DNA of 64,000 nucleotides from Talpa occidentalis (GCF_014898055.3 NW_023604295.1:68101730-68165729); one strand, 5' to 3'; counted from the first letter of the stretch, positions 10,125-22,200 are shown. A program made the numbers and translations. Notes: generated by a model not told the origin, from the sequence alone.

Positions 10125-10384
10125 TAGGTCATGAGAGTGGAATCTCATGAAGGGAATTCATGCCCTTGAAGAAGAGATCTTCTAGAGGTGATCTGTCTGC
10201 TATGTGAGGATATAGCAGGAAGACTCCCTATGTAAACCAGGAAGACAGTTCTCACAGGGCACAGAAAGGGTCATGCCTTGACTTGAACTTTCCAACCTTC
10301 AAAATTATGAGAAATAATTTCTTTTCTCAGTCAGCTATTCAATGGTATTTTGTTATAATATCCCAAACCTTCTAAAACAGATTC
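10125..10384 (+). mobile_element. MLT1-type MaLR LTR, 3' part
   Basis: Resumes the MLT1 pattern: AGGTCATGAGAGTGGAATC, a TGTGAGGATATAGCAGGAAG segment, ACCAGGAAGACAG, TTATGAGAAATAATTTC and the closing GGTATTTTGTTATAATA. This is the same MaLR LTR whose start is at 9018. Confidence 0.75.
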
Positions 10385-11230
10385 CATTTCAACATTTTAT
10401 TTTTGCTATATTAATGTTCAAGCCATGTATTCTTACAACATTCTGAATTATTTAACATGACTTCCCTGGGTTTAATAAAAAACCATCACTCACATGTTAT
10501 TTAATTAGGTCATCTATTGTATGGAATGAGTCCATATCAATCAACAGTTTTTCAGTGACCTGATCTGTAAATTGTAGTTTATCTTATTCTTGCTAAACAA
10601 AATGAAACATATCCAGATATGTATGCATCCTCAGCCCTTACAGCCTAGTACAGTTGATATTGTCATCATACCTTGTTTGTTTAGTCAGAACATTGTTTTG
10701 TTTGTCTGTTTAGAGTGAGGCCATTGTTACACTTTGCTCTGTGTTCCATCTCAAGCCCTAGGTCTCTTGCCTTGCCTGTCTTCCTGGGTCACGATCCAGG
10801 ACAGAGGTGATTACAATCCTGCTGTTCTCTACAGTGCTCTTCCCAGGGCAGAGTTTCTATTATAGAATTGGGAGCTGGAGCAGACAAAAGAATCCAACCC
10901 TTTAGCCTCAGAACAGGTGGCTGGGGCAGGATGAGAAATGCTGATGTCCTGGCCCTGCCAGGAAGATTGTCTCCTGAATGGGAATAGTGTGTCCTGGCTG
11001 TGACAGCAGGAGTGGAGTTCCTCTTACTGAGTTGGGAGGCTGGATGGAAATAATAGTTTTGATTGAAATAAAAGGATTGGGCAGTTATTAAGATTTAGTA
11101 TACTTCCTTCAGTAACTTTTTCATTTGCTGTATACCTTTAGGACCATTTGTAGAGAATTAATTTTTTTTTCTTTAAGTCTTGGCCAATTCTTTGCACCAC
11201 CTGTCCTCAAAGTACCTCACACTATGATGC
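10385..11230. other. Unclassified sequence, GC-richer centre
   Basis: Positions 10700-11060 are clearly less AT-rich than the surroundings but have no long frame. They could be a single-copy element or an LTR that I do not recognise. Confidence 0.45.
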
Positions 11231-11240
11231 TAGGCTGTAT

Positions 11241-11411
11241 GTTTTTTTTTCAAGATTTATTTATTCATGCAAGAGCTGGGGTACAGGCCAGAGATGAAGG
11301 GGGTGAGAGGATTCACCAGAGACAGAGTGGGGAACAGAGTAGGCAGCTTGATGGACACTGCTGAGGGGAGTAGCAGGCCTCCCTGGTGGTGCAAGGAGTT
11401 AAGCACCACAA
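11241..11411 (-). mobile_element. Rhin-1-like SINE with 5' inversion
   Basis: The tail and body are on the minus strand (11241-11375). The 5' head is present in the opposite orientation (GGCCTCCCTGGTGGTGCAAG, starting 11376), and the middle is missing. A perfect 10-bp target duplication, TAGGCTGTAT, flanks the whole unit at 11231-11240 and 11412-11421. The inversion therefore arose during insertion rather than by later rearrangement. Confidence 0.9.
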
Positions 11412-11584
11412 TAGGCTGTATAATATTTTTTAACAGTAATACGCATTATAGCTAGTATAACCAAATTCTATTGTAAGCTCTATTTGTGAAATGATAATTT
11501 CTTCTTTAGGAACGCAAACTTATGCATCAAGTTGCTGACTGCTACTACTCTTAAATATTATTGTCGTATTACATATATAAGATA

Positions 11585-11985
11585 TAGTGCTGTGATACGG
11601 CTGACATTGCAAGGTACCACAGATCAGGTGTCTTCAACAACAAAGATGTACTCTCTCACAGTCCTAGAAGCTGTACACCCAAAGTAAGTTGTCTGGGAAG
11701 GATTAGTTCTTCTGAGGACTGTAAGAAAAAGATTGTTCCAAGTCTCTCTCCTTGACTATCTTCTTTATAACTTTATAACTTCTTTCTTCTGTTCATATTT
11801 ATTACAAATTTCCACTTAAAAGGATACCAGTCATATTGAATTAGAACCCACCCTAATGACCTTATTTTACTTTAATTATGTCTTTTAAGACCCTTTCTCC
11901 AAATATGTTTACTTTCTGAGTAATCCACAATTTAGGATTTCAGCATATGAAATTTCAGTGGATAAAATTCCACACAATTACACTA
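11585..11985 (-). mobile_element. Antisense MLT1-type MaLR LTR
   Basis: In plus-strand reading it shows the reversed MLT1 order: AGGTACCACAGATCAGGTG, CTCACAGTCCTAGAAGCTG, a GGATACCAGTCATATTG segment, ACCCACCCTAATGACC, TTTCTCCAAATATG and a diverged end near 11985. Confidence 0.75.
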
Positions 11986-12053
11986 GGTAGTATAGGTTAT
12001 GTTAAGCTGCTACTCAGCTTACTTTGAAATATTTTAAAACACACAGGAAATGA

Positions 12054-12152
12054 TTTTTAGGTAAACATAAATTTTTAGGTAAACATAAACATAGTTTATG
12101 TTTTTAGGTAAACATAAAATTTAAAATTTTAGGTAAACATAAACATAGTTTA
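12054..12152. repeat. Short tandem repeat with hairpin unit
   Basis: The block TTTTAGGTAAACATAAA occurs four times in about 100 bp. Two of the copies are followed by CATAGTTTAT. One unit forms a perfect hairpin with 10-bp arms, AAACATAAAC (12081-12090) and GTTTATGTTT (12094-12103), around a 3-base loop. Confidence 0.8.
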
Positions 12153-12159
12153 TTAGAAC

Positions 12160-12891
12160 AAAGTTAGCAAGAAAAATTACATGAAAATTGCTTATAAAAT
12201 TTTAGAAATTTCCTTTTCTTGTTGCACTAAAAATACTAATTATCTCATGATTTAGCGATACATTTGAAGTAGCCATATACCCAAATGTACTATTTTAATG
12301 CATCACAGATCAAAAGTATAAGTCCTGAAACAATCAGAAGGTATGCTATTTCATTTTTTCAAAGCAGAAAAACATTTGATATATAGATCAATGAATATCT
12401 AACATAGGAATCTTAATATGTGGTAAGCAACTTTCAATTTTAATGTGATTATGGTATCATGAGTAAACTTACTTTTCACTGTTGGTCTTTAAGATAGATA
12501 TTACTAGTTATTTCTCCTTTGCTTTTTCCTGTGTCATTCGGTGTTTAAACATTAAAGCATTGCTTGTATGTTTTTAAATATCCAGAATTGTGGTATATAT
12601 TCACCATAGCAACTATGTTACTATTAGGCAGCAGGTGACTAATGTGGATTATGGCCAGTGTAGCTATAGTAAGCAATAGAGGAAAACTGAGCATATAGAT
12701 GGTTTTTGTCTCTCCTCTTTCCAACCCAAATTACGAAGGATTATTTGTTCCTCTTCCTTCCCCTTTTTGGGTGTTCAAAAAGCTACTACATAATTAACAA
12801 ATAAATTCCAAATTATTTCAATTGCTAACATACAGTATTTGGAAAGTCCATGTATTGTTCTCTAGAATATAAAGAATATACTTACTCTTCT
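12160..12891. other. Unclassified AT-rich sequence
   Basis: No frame and no recognised repeat. Confidence 0.5.
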
Positions 12892-12904
12892 TTCAATATT
12901 TTCT

Positions 12905-13173
12905 TTTTTTTTAAGGTTTTATTTATTTTTGCATAGAAGAACTGGGGTATAGGCCAGAGGTGTGTGTGTGTATGGGGGTGTGGTGAGAGGATTCACCAGA
13001 AACAGAGTGGGGAGCAGAACAGATTGACTGTAATACACTGCTAAAGAGAGCAGCGGGTGAGAGAGGAGAGGTCTGTTGTTCTATATGTGGGTCAGCTACC
13101 TGGCCTGGGATTGAACTCAGGCTGTCTCAGTGGATGCACTGAAACTTAAGCCCTACGGCACTAGAGAGTACCA
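12905..13173 (-). mobile_element. Rhin-1-like SINE
   Basis: Minus-strand copy with tail T-tract near 12906-12912 and head end near 13173. The target duplication TTCAATATTTTCT (12892-12904) versus TTCAATGTTTTCT (13176-13188) matches at 12 of 13. It has acquired a small (GT)n expansion in the body near 12961-12970. Confidence 0.88.
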
Positions 13174-13189
13174 CCTTCAATGTTTTCTA

Positions 13190-13734
13190 AGACTGAAATG
13201 AAAAGTTTTGGATAGCAAAGGTTGTTCAAAGTTATATATATATTTTTAATTTATGTTTATGACTCTGACAGATCACTTAATATTTTAATGTGTCTATTTC
13301 CTTTTGCCAATTGTCCCAAGAATCCTCTGGTTGTAGATTTTTAAGTATTTCTCTGATGATGATATCTTCATTAACCAGTTTGTCACTTTTCTATACCCTA
13401 GCTTTTCTAAGTTAATTGGGTAGATCATATGGTAGTGAGTGTGTTTTGAGTCCTGAAAGACTCCTTTGCTTCTTTATTTTAGGTAATAGGATAACTGTTG
13501 TCTCAAATAGACTACCTGTCTCAAGAAAACCAAACACTACAACAAATATTCTGAGCCAAAGCTCTCTTCCCTCCTGCAAAACCACCTAAGTCGAAAGTTC
13601 TAATACTGAAGATCAGATCGTATGATATGTAAGTGCTTATCAATTTATTGACAATTAACAAATGGCCAAATTATATAAATCATCACTTGGTATTACTTGA
13701 AACATTAAGAAATCTTTGTCAATGTGTGTAGTGT
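13190..13734. other. Unclassified AT-rich sequence
   Basis: No gene or repeat recognised. Confidence 0.5.
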
Positions 13735-13895
13735 AGTTTTTAGCAACAAGGATTTGGGGTTATACAGGTTGAATTTCAAATTCTGCCTGGGGCACTTACT
13801 GTGTTACCTTGGCAAAGTACTTAACTTCTGTGAGATTCAGGTTTCCCAGTTGCAGAATGGGAATATTAACATCTACTAGAGTAAAGTAGATTTAC
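13735..13895 (+). repeat. MIR SINE remnant
   Basis: Good match to the ancient MIR core order on the plus strand: a GTTTTTAGCAACAAGG start, CAAATTCTGCCTGGGGCACTT, TGTGTTACCTTGGCAAAGTA, CTTAACTTCTGTGAGATTCA and GTTGCAGAATGGGAATATTA. Confidence 0.75.
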
Positions 13896-14039
13896 AGAGA
13901 GATGTGCAGTGGAAGACAAACTTGCTGTCTCCGCATGTCATTCTTGATGCCACTTTCCTTCCTGAGAAAGAGCCACATGCTACCCCTTTGATCCCAACAA
14001 CAATAAAAACTTCCAAGTAGTCACAGGGCAGTAAAGATG

Positions 14040-14215
14040 TAAGCTCTATTCTAAATATTTTTTAAAATGATCCTGTATTCGTCACATCCTTTTGCAATAA
14101 GTGATGTAATTATAGGCAACCTACAAAAAAGTTGGTATAAAGTAGTTAAATAACTTGTCTGAAGTCATCTTGACAGGCAGAGTTAGTGTGTGTTTCAGCT
14201 CTGAACAACCATATG
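14040..14215 (-). repeat. Probable antisense MIR remnant
   Basis: The reversed MIR order is visible as TAGTTAAATAACTTGTCTGA, a GTCATCTTGACAGGCAGAG segment and TTTCAGCTCTGAAC. It is diverged. Confidence 0.45.
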
Positions 14216-15301
14216 CGCAACTCTCAGTGCTGTATCCTTCTCTCTGTATCACTTGTGGGTAATCTTTCTTGAATTTGTTTTGGAAACTTGGGACTAAAAT
14301 TCTAAAATGCACCTCGTAGACAGTATTTAAAAAGTCTTCAAAAAAATGGCAGAAGTAAACATGGCAACAGCAATCCTACTAGCACCAGAGAGGCAGAGGA
14401 GGAGGATGGTGACTAAGACAGAGTCATTTATTCCGTGGCATGGTAATATAGGTCAAAATGTAAGATACTGTGAATTCCTTATAGATAAGTTTTTGCTAAT
14501 GTAATTTTAAAATGGAATTGAATGATGAACAAATACCCTGAAACAACAAGGAGGCTAAGACAAGAGTGACATAAAATAACTCAAAAAGCTAAATTCAGAT
14601 GTGAGCATATGTGTAAACTAACATAAGACTGAGTAATTAATAAAAAACTGTCAACACGTAGTCAGTACAAGATATGAATCAACTAGCTTTTAAATTTAAA
14701 ACTCTTTCAACAAGCAGTTTTCCTTAGTTTTTATTTCTTTATATTTTACTTAAATTAAAGCAGAAATTCTTATACTTAGGGAGAAATGCACTATAAATTG
14801 TTGCCCTAGATGTGACAACACATTTGCAAGTTATTAATGCACTTATTAGAGAAACACTCTGTATTTTCCTTGAAAATCTCATAGTACTTTTTCTTGTTAA
14901 GAAAATCTTCAACCTTTGCCTTAAGGCGTTGCTTTTTCTGGGAGATAGAATCCCAAAGAGTGTTGGTGATGAACAATTTTAATAGAGTATAAAAATACCC
15001 TTTTTTTTTTAAAGGATACACTCCAATAGAAATAATATCTTTTCTAACAGACATAATTTTTTTCTCAGGTTCCTTGATTGTCCCTTGGAGATAAAGGTGT
15101 AAATCTCACTTTGTCTCTTATCATTTTCATTTATGTTATACAGAGTTTCTGGTCAATCTAGTCAGAGTTCCAAATATATTACTAGTTAAAAGCTGCGAAA
15201 AGGTTAACATAAACATTCACACATACACACTGTAACACTAAAGTTAGAGATATCTCAGAGATAAGGTTATTGGATCGATTTCTTTTTCTTTTTTTAAAAT
15301 T
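14216..15301. other. Unclassified AT-rich sequence
   Basis: No recognised repeat. A minus-strand frame of 82 codons at 14806-15054 is lysine- and isoleucine-rich and looks like chance in AT-rich DNA. Confidence 0.5.
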
Positions 15302-15565
15302 ATTTTTTAAAAGATTTATTTATGATTACAAGAACTGGGGTACAGGCCAGAGGTAAGGGAGGTGAGAGGATTCACCAGAGACAGAGTGGGGAGCAGAACA
15401 GGCAGATGTGCTAAAATTCACTGCTGAGGGGAGCAGCGGGTGAGTCAGGAGAGGTCTGCTGCACCATGTTCGTAGCTCCCTGGCCAGGGATCGAACTTGC
15501 ACTTTCAAGGCTGCGGGACAGCTTCGCAGTGCTGCACTCAATCCCTTGTGCCACCAGGGAGGTCC
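15302..15565 (-). mobile_element. Rhin-1-like SINE
   Basis: Minus-strand copy with AAAAGATTTATTTATG tail side at 15309 and GGGAGGTCC head end at 15565. First of three same-orientation copies within 1.4 kb. Flanks are both T-rich, so no target duplication can be assigned. Confidence 0.9.
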
Positions 15566-15814
15566 AATTTTTTTTTTCTTTTTGCATTCTCACTCTCTTA
15601 AAATTTGGATTGTTAAAATTTCTGGGGATTATGAAGTAGTTTATTTATAGGGATATCAAATTACTATGTGATGTACTTATAAAAATTATAAGCCAGGTGA
15701 ATATCCTTTATGAAGCTGAGAAAGTATTAAAAAAGGATTACTTATCTGTAAATTGATGCATATTTGCATTTGTAGACAATACTGTAAACATTCCTTATCA
15801 AAACTTTATGTATT

Positions 15815-16073
15815 TTTTTTTAAAGATTTATTTATGCATACAAGAGCTGGGGTACAGGCCAGAGATGTGGGGGGGGGTGAGAGGATCCACCAGAGACAGA
15901 GTGGGGAACAGAACAGGCAGACTGACTGAAATACACTGCTGAGGGGAGCAGCTGGCGAGACAGGAGAGTTCTGCCTCACCATGTGGGTTTCTCCCTGGCT
16001 GGCCAGGGGATCGAACTCATGCTGCAGAGGCTGTGGATTGTCTCATTGACCCCTTGTGTCACCAGGGAGGCCC
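15815..16073 (-). mobile_element. Rhin-1-like SINE
   Basis: Minus-strand copy with AAAGATTTATTTATGCATAC tail side at 15822 and GGGAGGCCC end at 16073. Imperfect flanking repeats AACTTTATGTATTT and AACATAAGTATTT support an old target duplication. It has a G-run (GGGGGGGG) in the body. Confidence 0.9.
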
Positions 16074-16457
16074 AACATAAGTATTTCTTTACCGTCACAA
16101 TTTTTCTATCATGATAGCTAGATTCAGTTTTTACTTTAATTCCCCTCTCTCTCTCTCATATTTTCTCTTAATAGTAACATTTCTGGATGATAGAATATGC
16201 AAAAGAACTCAAAGTCTTTATTCTTATAAAATTAAAGTAGACTGAAAAATTTGTAGAATTTTACGCCATTTTAAACAAAGGCTTAAATGATCATTCACAT
16301 ACCTTGACATAAACCTTAATTGATATTTTAGTATTTATGATTTTATTCATATTTAGTAATACTTCTGAGACTTATAAAACCAGAGTTTTAAAAGTGTGGG
16401 AGTTTGGTCATTGTAGGAATGAGACAAATGGCTGGGTAGCTATCGTTAGACCATCTT

Positions 16458-16728
16458 TTTTTTTTTTAAAGATTTATTTATTTTTATACACGAACCGGGG
16501 TACAGACCAGATGTGCGGGAGGGTGAGAAGATTCACCAGAGACAGAGCAGGGAACAGAACAGGCAGGCTGAAGAAATACTCTGCTGAGGGGAGCAGTGGG
16601 TGAGACAGGAGAGGTCTGCTGCACCATGTGGGATTCTCGCTGGCCGACCGGGATCAAACCCGCGCTGCAAGAGGCTGCGGACAGCTTCACAGTGCGGCGC
16701 TCAACAGCCTGTGCCACCAGGGAGGCCC
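16458..16728 (-). mobile_element. Rhin-1-like SINE
   Basis: Minus-strand copy with T-tract 16456-16467, body to GGAGGCCC at 16728. The ACCATCTT motif occurs on both flanks (about 16450 and 16738), a possible target duplication. Confidence 0.9.
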
Positions 16729-16904
16729 TCTTCTTCAAACCATCTTAATCCTGTAAGCATTATCCATTAAAAAGGTCAGAAACAGAAGATGTTAGCAGGA
16801 CAAAATAATGGCTGCATGAAAGAAATTTTTTCAGTAGATTAGGGATCTACACTTGGCCAGAAATTACCTGCTAAAACTACAATAATACCATGTTTTAAAA
16901 AAGT

Positions 16905-16998
16905 TGGGGTGGCCGCTCTCCTTCCTACCTGTCTCTTTTTCTCTCTCCTTTTCCTAATAGACCTGTCCTTTTAAAATGTAAATAATAAAATAAAATAG
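16905..16998 (+). mobile_element. Truncated ERV 3' end with A-rich tail
   Basis: Shares with the element at 9590 the 3' terminal stretch CTCCTTTTCCTAAT followed by AGACCTGTCC and TTTTAAAATGT. It ends at the same point and then runs into an A-rich tail (AAATAATAAAATAAAATA). The polyadenylation signal has decayed to AATAGA. It looks like a second, severely 5'-truncated retrocopy of the same kind of transcript. Confidence 0.5.
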
Positions 16999-16999
16999 G

Positions 17000-18249
17000 G
17001 CATGGGGAAGGTGAATCAGACTATGTGACTGGTGCAGTTCAGTCACATAAACATGGACCAAAATACATGCCCTAGAGTATCCATGTGATTGCATTATTCT
17101 CTATACCCTTCCTTGCTGTGAAACACAAATACATCATACTCAGTATTTACTGTCTGTCCAAGTATGTAATAATCCCATTTCAGTTTGTTTATTTATAAAC
17201 ATGCTACTTTTTACAAAGAGAATGCAATAGGTAAATTATATAACTACTGTATCCTTTGAAAAGATGTTAATAATGGATTTTATGTTTAAGGGGGAAAAAA
17301 GCCTGGTGTAGAAAAATTTTGTGCATGGACTTCAGAGAAACCACTATTTGAATAATCTCACAGAGGTCAGTTCCAACTCATGTGGAGATCTTCAGACAAA
17401 AATGTATAGAATTCTAGTTACTCTGAATTATGAGAAGTAGCTTCATTAGGATAGGATTGAAAGGAAAGGTAGTAAAGGATACTCTAGACATGAATAAAAT
17501 TTATACATGCAAGAATCTAAACCCTGTGGAACTGAGTAATGAAGGCTGATTACTTGTCTATCTATAGTTTTGGGATACACTGCAGTGGAATTACTAGCAA
17601 GGTATACATTTAATAATGTTCTTGTAATAGGGGACTAGTTCTGATATGCTGGAAAAGACAATATAGAAAGGGTATTGTTAAAATACCATCCAGTGTAAGA
17701 ATAAATCCCAATCTCTGAGTAAAGACAATGGAAAATTATTCAAGCAACAATTAAACATTCAGGAATCCTTCTGTTTGCAGAACTGCCTTAGGCCGCATTT
17801 AGTTACAGAGGCTGTTGTGGCAAATCAATAGAGAGCAATGCCCCATTTATTCTACATTGCTGGGTAATGAGGTGTTCCAGCAAAGTGAATTTTCCCAGTG
17901 AAGTTACCCCTTCAAAAATGTTTTTGTGAAAACCACTTTCTACCCTTGTGGTAGAAACTAGCACTAAGATCTCTAATACTCAAATTCTCATCTGCAAGTT
18001 TCAAAATTCTTATTTCCTAGTCCAAAGTATATGGTATTTTGAAACCTTTCTAAGTAGTATTATATTTGCCTTTTTTCCTTAATGAAAGTAGATGGCCTGT
18101 AGAGAACAGAGAATTCAAAATTATAAATGCTATAATCATTCTCAGTTCTCTATTTTTAATTGTAATACCCATGTATAAAGAAAGAAGCTCTTGTATTTTA
18201 TTTTTGAGACAACACTAGAAAATGAGCTATTGCTAACTTAGAATTTGGA
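17000..18249. other. Unclassified AT-rich sequence
   Basis: No recognised repeat or frame. Confidence 0.5.
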
Positions 18250-18420
18250 GTCATTTCTAAGAACCATCCCTCTCTGTGAAGTGGAAATGCAAAGCTGGAG
18301 AGACCTTCTGGGCTCCTTAGATTAAGCCCCTCATTTTAGCATGAGGAAACTGAGCGCAAAGGGGTAAAAGTCTTGTTAGGTATACATGTCAGTGCCATTG
18401 CCATATTCGACATCAAGAGT
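18250..18420 (-). repeat. Possible antisense MIR or L2-related remnant
   Basis: CCTCATTTTAGCATGAGGAA followed by ACTGAGCGCAAAGGGGTAAA and AGTCTTG resembles the antisense MIR core. Weak beyond that. Confidence 0.4.
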
Positions 18421-20542
18421 TAAAAATACATGGCCCTAGGGAAGGTACATTCTCTCTCCTTTCTTTGTGAATCAAGTTTTATTGGATCACAGTCACATCC
18501 ATTATATTACATACCAAAAGCTGTTATCATGTTGCAACTACAGAGTTGATTAGTTGTGACAGAGACCAGAGACAGGACAGATCATCTGGTTCAAAAAATC
18601 TAAAATGCTTATTATCTGTTCCTTTACAGAAAGCATGCTGACCTCTGTCTTAAATTAGCCAGTTCACTATTATTTACCCACTCTTTCCAAGTATGTATTT
18701 TATGTGTTAGCTGAAAAATAAATCCTCAAGAATAATTAGACAAAGAATTAATTAGCTAATCAAAGTAAAGATTTGAACCCAGGCAGCAGCCCAATAGATT
18801 TTACTCTGTAAGAATGATTCCAGTAAACATAAGTTTGAAATCTGTTTACATAGCCAAAAACTGCGAGTCATTGACACCAATAATTGAACTGTTCTTGAAA
18901 GGAGAGACTTCTGGTTCTAAATTTTCCTAATCCAAAGATACACTGATGCTGGAGGAAGGCAATGCAGGATCCAGTCTCCTCCCCTTGAAAAATGTCCTAG
19001 AGAGATGCAAAGGCTGGGCACCTGTTGTTAAAGCTTTCTGACTGACATGCCTTTCAGCAAAGTTAATTTCTGCATACAAGATGGAGCCTCTGAAGATAGC
19101 TTGTTAGTTTGCTCATGAGGCCAGAGGTGGGGGTCCCCAGAAAATTTTACATTGTTTACCTATACTTGTTAAATTCACCACCACCTATAGGTCCAGATAA
19201 CCTACAGAGACCTAGAGAACCTGATAAGGAAACACCTGTGTTAATTGCTTTTTCTCAGCAACATCTGTTTCTATAGGAAAGGCATCTGAAGACCACAGTC
19301 CTTTAAACCATACTACACTTACATCATAGTATTTTTGAAATACACTATATCATGTTGCCCTACTCTAAGTTAATGGATTGGGAAAGATACAGAAAGAGTA
19401 CATATCCCTTTAATCTTCTGCACTGCATGTTTAGATAATTTTGTCCACTGGAGGAAGAAAATCTATGGATTAGTTACTAATAAATCTTGTCACATTGTTA
19501 CAGCAATAAGAGTTGATAATATTTTTTTGCTGCATAATATATATTTATGAGAGTAAACATAAATTGCAGTTTCTTTAAAACTGAAAACTCATGTGCATTC
19601 CCTTATGATTAGGAATTAAGAGATGTCTTACTCAATAAATAATTGTCCCCCTTCACCGGGCTCAAGCCATCTATACAGAAGCTTGGGTAATACAGAAACT
19701 CCTGCTGAAATCCAAAACACTTCAGACAAGCTTTCTCATGCACAAAATACTGCTTTTAATTGGTTCTTAACTAAATTAATTAAGCTGGTATGACTCACTC
19801 TCCAGTCACAACTCAACTTGAAAAACACAAAGGAATATGGTTAGGATAACAAAAGCTGAGAGGCCTGAATTACTCCTGATTTTCATATTAACAAGGGAGT
19901 TCAGCCTAGAGAGAAAAGGTTAATTTGTTTTTTAATAGGCTTTTGAAAGACGTGATCAGGTCTAGTGTGATAATTTATGGTTAATCATATGTTTAGAGGC
20001 AAAAGGGATTAATCTTTTAATATTAGAGTCACTTTTGTGTTACATAAAACAAAGTTCTCTTCATAGTAACTTTAAAAGTCAAGGCAGACTTCCTTTTTGA
20101 GCAAAGGTGGCAAATTGACAAGAAAAGAGAAATCCAGTCTGAGAAGCAGCATAGTAAGAACAGAATGACAGAAGCCTTCTCTGAACAAACCTCATTCTCA
20201 ATGTGCCTCCTTCATTTTGCTGTATCTCATGACTTAAACATTGTTTCCACTGACTTCTGTGTTGGTGGCATTGCAGGCTGAACAGCTGAACAAGGGCATT
20301 AATCTGTATAGTCATAAACCAGGTGAAAGAAATGTCACTCTCTCAGTCTTTTCAGTTGATAACCACCCTTCCCACCCTCACACCCCCACCCAGCACCCAA
20401 ATATAATTCCTGCAGAAAAAATTTCCTAAACTTGACTACAGTTAACCAATAGGAACATTGAAATAAATACCCACATGGAGACACATTGGTATGGAAAAAC
20501 AACAGAGCACAATACAGGTCCACAAAATGTGTTGGAGGCTTT
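18421..20542. other. Unclassified sequence, SINE-free
   Basis: No recognised mobile element. Short frames at 20079-20315 (-), 20241-20429 (+) and 20335-20523 (-) overlap one another and show no domain. Confidence 0.5.
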
Positions 20543-20992
20543 TATGGATTGATTTGTATCTCCTCAAAAAGAAGATTTATTGAGGTCCTAACACTCAGTA
20601 CCTCTGATATGACTTTATTTGGAAACAGGGTCTTTATGGAGGTAGGTAAGTGAAAAGAGATGAACAGGGTGAGCCCTAATCCAATGTGGTTAGTGTCCTT
20701 AGAGACAGGAGAAGTTTGGACAAAGAGATAGACATGTACACAGGATTGATGAGAGGGAAACTAACAGGCGGACAGCCATGTGACTGCTGTATCTATAATC
20801 TAAGAAAATGCCAACGATTGTCAGCAAGCAGAAAGACAAAGGGGGATTATTCCTTAGAGTTATTTGAGGGAGCATAGGAGGGCTGATACCTTGAATTCAG
20901 ACTTCAGGTCTCCAGAACTGTGAGGCAATAAATTCCTGTTGTTTCAAGTCATTTAGTTGTTGGTGCTTTGTCACACGAGCCCTAAGAAACAA
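20543..20992 (+). mobile_element. MLT1-type MaLR LTR
   Basis: Nearly complete plus-strand MLT1 order: TGGATTGATTTGTATCTCCT, TGAGGTCCTAACACTCAGTA, CTTTATTTGGAAACAGGGTC, GAGCCCTAATCCAATGTGGT, GTGTCCTTAGAGACAGGAGA, TCCAGAACTGTGAGGCAATA and the terminal GAGCCCTAAGAAACA. The frame at 20686-20877 is a by-product. Confidence 0.85.
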
Positions 20993-20999
20993 ATATAGG

Positions 21000-21779
21000 A
21001 CATTAGGCACAATTGCTTGCTTCCATGGCCTAGGGAAAGTACTTTAAGAGAAGAGTAAGAAAGATAGATAGATGTAAACAATGTTATGTTGTCTAAGATA
21101 CTCACAATTTGAATTTAAAAATCAATCTGGAGGCTGAAGCAGCAGCACAATTTGGGAGGCGGGAGCCTCTGCATATCCTCACACTGCTTTAGATGGCACC
21201 TAAACCCTCTGCCATGGAAACTTGCACTTCTTATCAGTAGATGGGATGTGTGAAAACTCAGAAATAATGCTGTTCTCTTTCCCTGGTTCAGTGATTGTGC
21301 TTTGCAGAGTGCATGCTCAGAAAGGGTCTAATGACAAAAGGTCCATTTTAAAGATCATCCGAATATAAGTTGTATCTTAGATAAATAATAGTAGGAGGCA
21401 ATATTTACTGTTGATAGGGATTTCATAGAGGTAAAAGGATCATTAAACATATCCCGTTCCACCCCTTGCTCAAACTGCAGGACTTTTTATGCAGTGGAGA
21501 GAGAACTTCATTTGGAACCACTTCTTAGCACTGTTAGGGCCACTGGATGGCACCAGCTGACTCAGCTCCTCCAGGGTCTCACCTTCCCACACAGCATGTC
21601 CTGACCTAGTGTAGATTATACATTTTGGGCTCCATAAAATTTATTTTATTTTTTTAATTATTTCGTTGTGTCTGAGTTTTCAGCCTAACCAAAGTTGTTG
21701 ACTAATAAATGGCAGCCAAAGCCTTTTTCTTAGCTGCTGTGTTGTCTTATTGTTGTTTTTGGAGTCTGTGGGTTTGGAG
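21000..21779. other. Unclassified sequence
   Basis: No coding frame. Moderately GC-rich around 21120-21300 and 21480-21600, with no repeat that I can name. Confidence 0.45.
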
Positions 21780-22200
21780 TGCGGGGTCCTTGGGTTGCCT
21801 CTAGGAAAGGTTTCACCAGAGCTTCCCTTTCGGTGACACACAGCTACTTTCCCAGGCGAGTTTCTTCATGAGACAGAGATGTTAGTTATATTTAAAGGGC
21901 AGGTTTATAGGGAAAGGGACAAGAAAGTAAAAGACAAGCGGGCAGGAAGAGCTGCCCTGAAAAGGACAGGATTGCTAAGAGAGGCCTGCAGGAGGTGGCC
22001 TTGAGGAGAGCAGCCTTCGCTGAGGGAGGTCAGTGAAGAGAGGCCCCAGCATGGTACAGGTCACGGGCAGGCAGGAGGTTGCTGCCCCACAGACAAGAGA
22101 AAAGAGGCACCTGCATAGCCACAGGTGGGCAGACAGTGTGCTGCCCTGAGCCTGTGCAGAGACTGCATTATATAGTCTTCTGTTTGGAAGGGGCTCATTC
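21780..22200 (-). mobile_element. LTR-like block, antisense
   Basis: Read on the minus strand it has a TATA-like ACTATATAATGCAG (near 22165), then a GC-rich leader, then TTTCCCTATAAACCTGCCCT (near 21910), which resembles the CCTAATAAAGCTGTCC signal region of the ERV piece at 10086. The order fits U3-R of a related ERV. Boundaries and family are uncertain. The 134-codon minus frame at 21975-22379 has no known domain. Confidence 0.4.
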
